Assembly: GCA_964534175.1 (NCBI GenBank)
Contig: CAZHNS010000005.1
Location: 1 to 64,000 of the forward strand
Direction of reading: 5' to 3'
DNA length: 64,000 bases
Source of the DNA: JAFGHJ01 sp964534175
GTDB lineage: Bacteria; Hydrothermota; UBA3072
Positions 63,606-64,000 of the stretch are shown here, one piece after another; the first letter of the stretch is position 1, and the number at the start of each line of letters is the position of its first letter. The translations under genes were made by a program, and so were the position numbers. The notes under the pieces are model-generated. The model saw only the letters and a list, made by a program, of their open reading frames with translations. It was not told where the DNA came from and ran no database searches.

Positions 63606-64000
63606 TAAATAAGCCCCATTTCTTTTTGTTTTTTAACAATTTCTTCTGCAGCTTCGTCCAGTTGATCACTGTTAAAGATTTTTCCGTCTTTTGAGAGATC
63701 TGGCGTGAAAATCTCGTCTACCTTTGTGGGTGAGCCATTCATTCCGATTTTATCTTTTTCTGCTTTTATATCTTCAGGACCCCAATTAGCTATTTCGGCT
63801 TTTTTCGCGTTCAGTCTTCCTTTTAAGGTGGGAAGCCTTGGTTCGTTTATTTCTTTTACTACAGTAATTAAAATAGGCAATGGAGAGGAGATAACTTCGT
63901 AACCTCCTTCTACCAATCTTTCAGCTTTAATATTTTTTTCTGAAATTTCATCTATTTTTCTTACAAATGTAATCTGAGGTATACCAAGCTGGGCTGCTAC
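63605..64000 (-). CDS. etfB: Electron-transfer flavoprotein beta subunit, N-terminus beyond window (partial)
   Basis: 131 codons of the C-terminal part are visible; the frame is open to the window end, so a TTG at 63916 is not the true start. VAAQLGIPQITFVRKI and LPILITVVKEINEPRLPTLKGRLNAKK are the conserved ETF-beta AMP-binding and core segments. It ends one base into the etfA start and encodes the partner subunit of that protein. Confidence 0.92.
   Translation of the reverse strand, partial: VAAQLGIPQITFVRKIDEISEKNIKAERLVEGGYEVISSPLPILITVVKEINEPRLPTLKGRLNAKKAEIANWGPEDIKAEKDKIGMNGSPTKVDEIFTPDLSKDGKIFNSDQLDEAAEEIVKKQKEMGLI

Noticed and set aside
63605..63916. Separate 103-residue protein starting at 63916
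   Set aside because: The frame is open to the window end and continues ETF-beta sequence upstream, so this is the 3' part of etfB.

Overview
The window is AT-rich bacterial chromosome, densely coded on both strands. Promoters look like sigma70 (TTGACA / TATAAT-like, 16-17 bp spacers) and many starts have good Shine-Dalgarno sites. Three C-termini carry the FlgD-like 'QNYPNPF' sorting module used by type IX secretion and related systems. That module, many secreted lipoproteins and the lack of Bacteroidetes-type promoters suggest an uncultured member of the FCB superphylum or a neighbouring candidate phylum. This placement is inference; no rRNA or tRNA gene was seen.

Layout. 1-6.3 kb: a GH97 glycosidase cut by the window edge, an outer-membrane lipoprotein, and a uronate block (kduI-kduD-DUF4861 facing an eda-type aldolase). 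6.5-10.3 kb: a P3A proton ATPase with an amino-acid permease. 10.6-16.4 kb: a DctP-Q-M TRAP transporter converging on a PAS histidine kinase/NarL regulator pair. 16.8-23.1 kb: a xylose operon (xylB, ABC permease, binding lipoprotein, ATPase, xylA) convergent with a GH115 alpha-glucuronidase lipoprotein. 26.3-31 kb: a stand-alone pyruvate-kinase C-domain protein, an alcohol dehydrogenase, NAD(P)H-hydrate repair and a TPR lipoprotein. 31.1-40.5 kb: one 3137-residue gingipain-like surface protein. 40.9-46.6 kb: thioesterase, threonine synthase, GH5 mannanase-like lipoprotein, beta-barrel protein, APC permease fused to a PTS EIIA domain. 46.9-54 kb: fibre-like and sorted surface proteins, two fused gene relics, a methyltransferase/AlkD cluster, an ArsR operon and a flavodoxin. 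54.2-64 kb: beta-helix protein, a secreted unknown, then etfB-etfA-gyrA-small ORF-sat/cysC on the minus strand.

The genes together describe a plant or algal polysaccharide forager. GH115 and xylAB with its ABC importer handle glucuronoxylan, GH5 and GH97 handle mannan or alpha-galactosides, and KduI/KduD/Eda with possibly the TRAP system handle uronates.

The most unusual signals are: (1) intergenic arrays of degenerate 7-, 8- or 9-base words that keep exact phase although the word sequence differs from array to array, often starting at a stop codon; (2) the giant surface protein, built from five copies of one scaffold, each interrupted at the same place by a different cargo domain; (3) two almost identical promoters with a perfect CAAAGTACTTTG palindrome at fixed spacing; (4) a short ArsR-type operon ending in a 61-residue Cys-rich protein.
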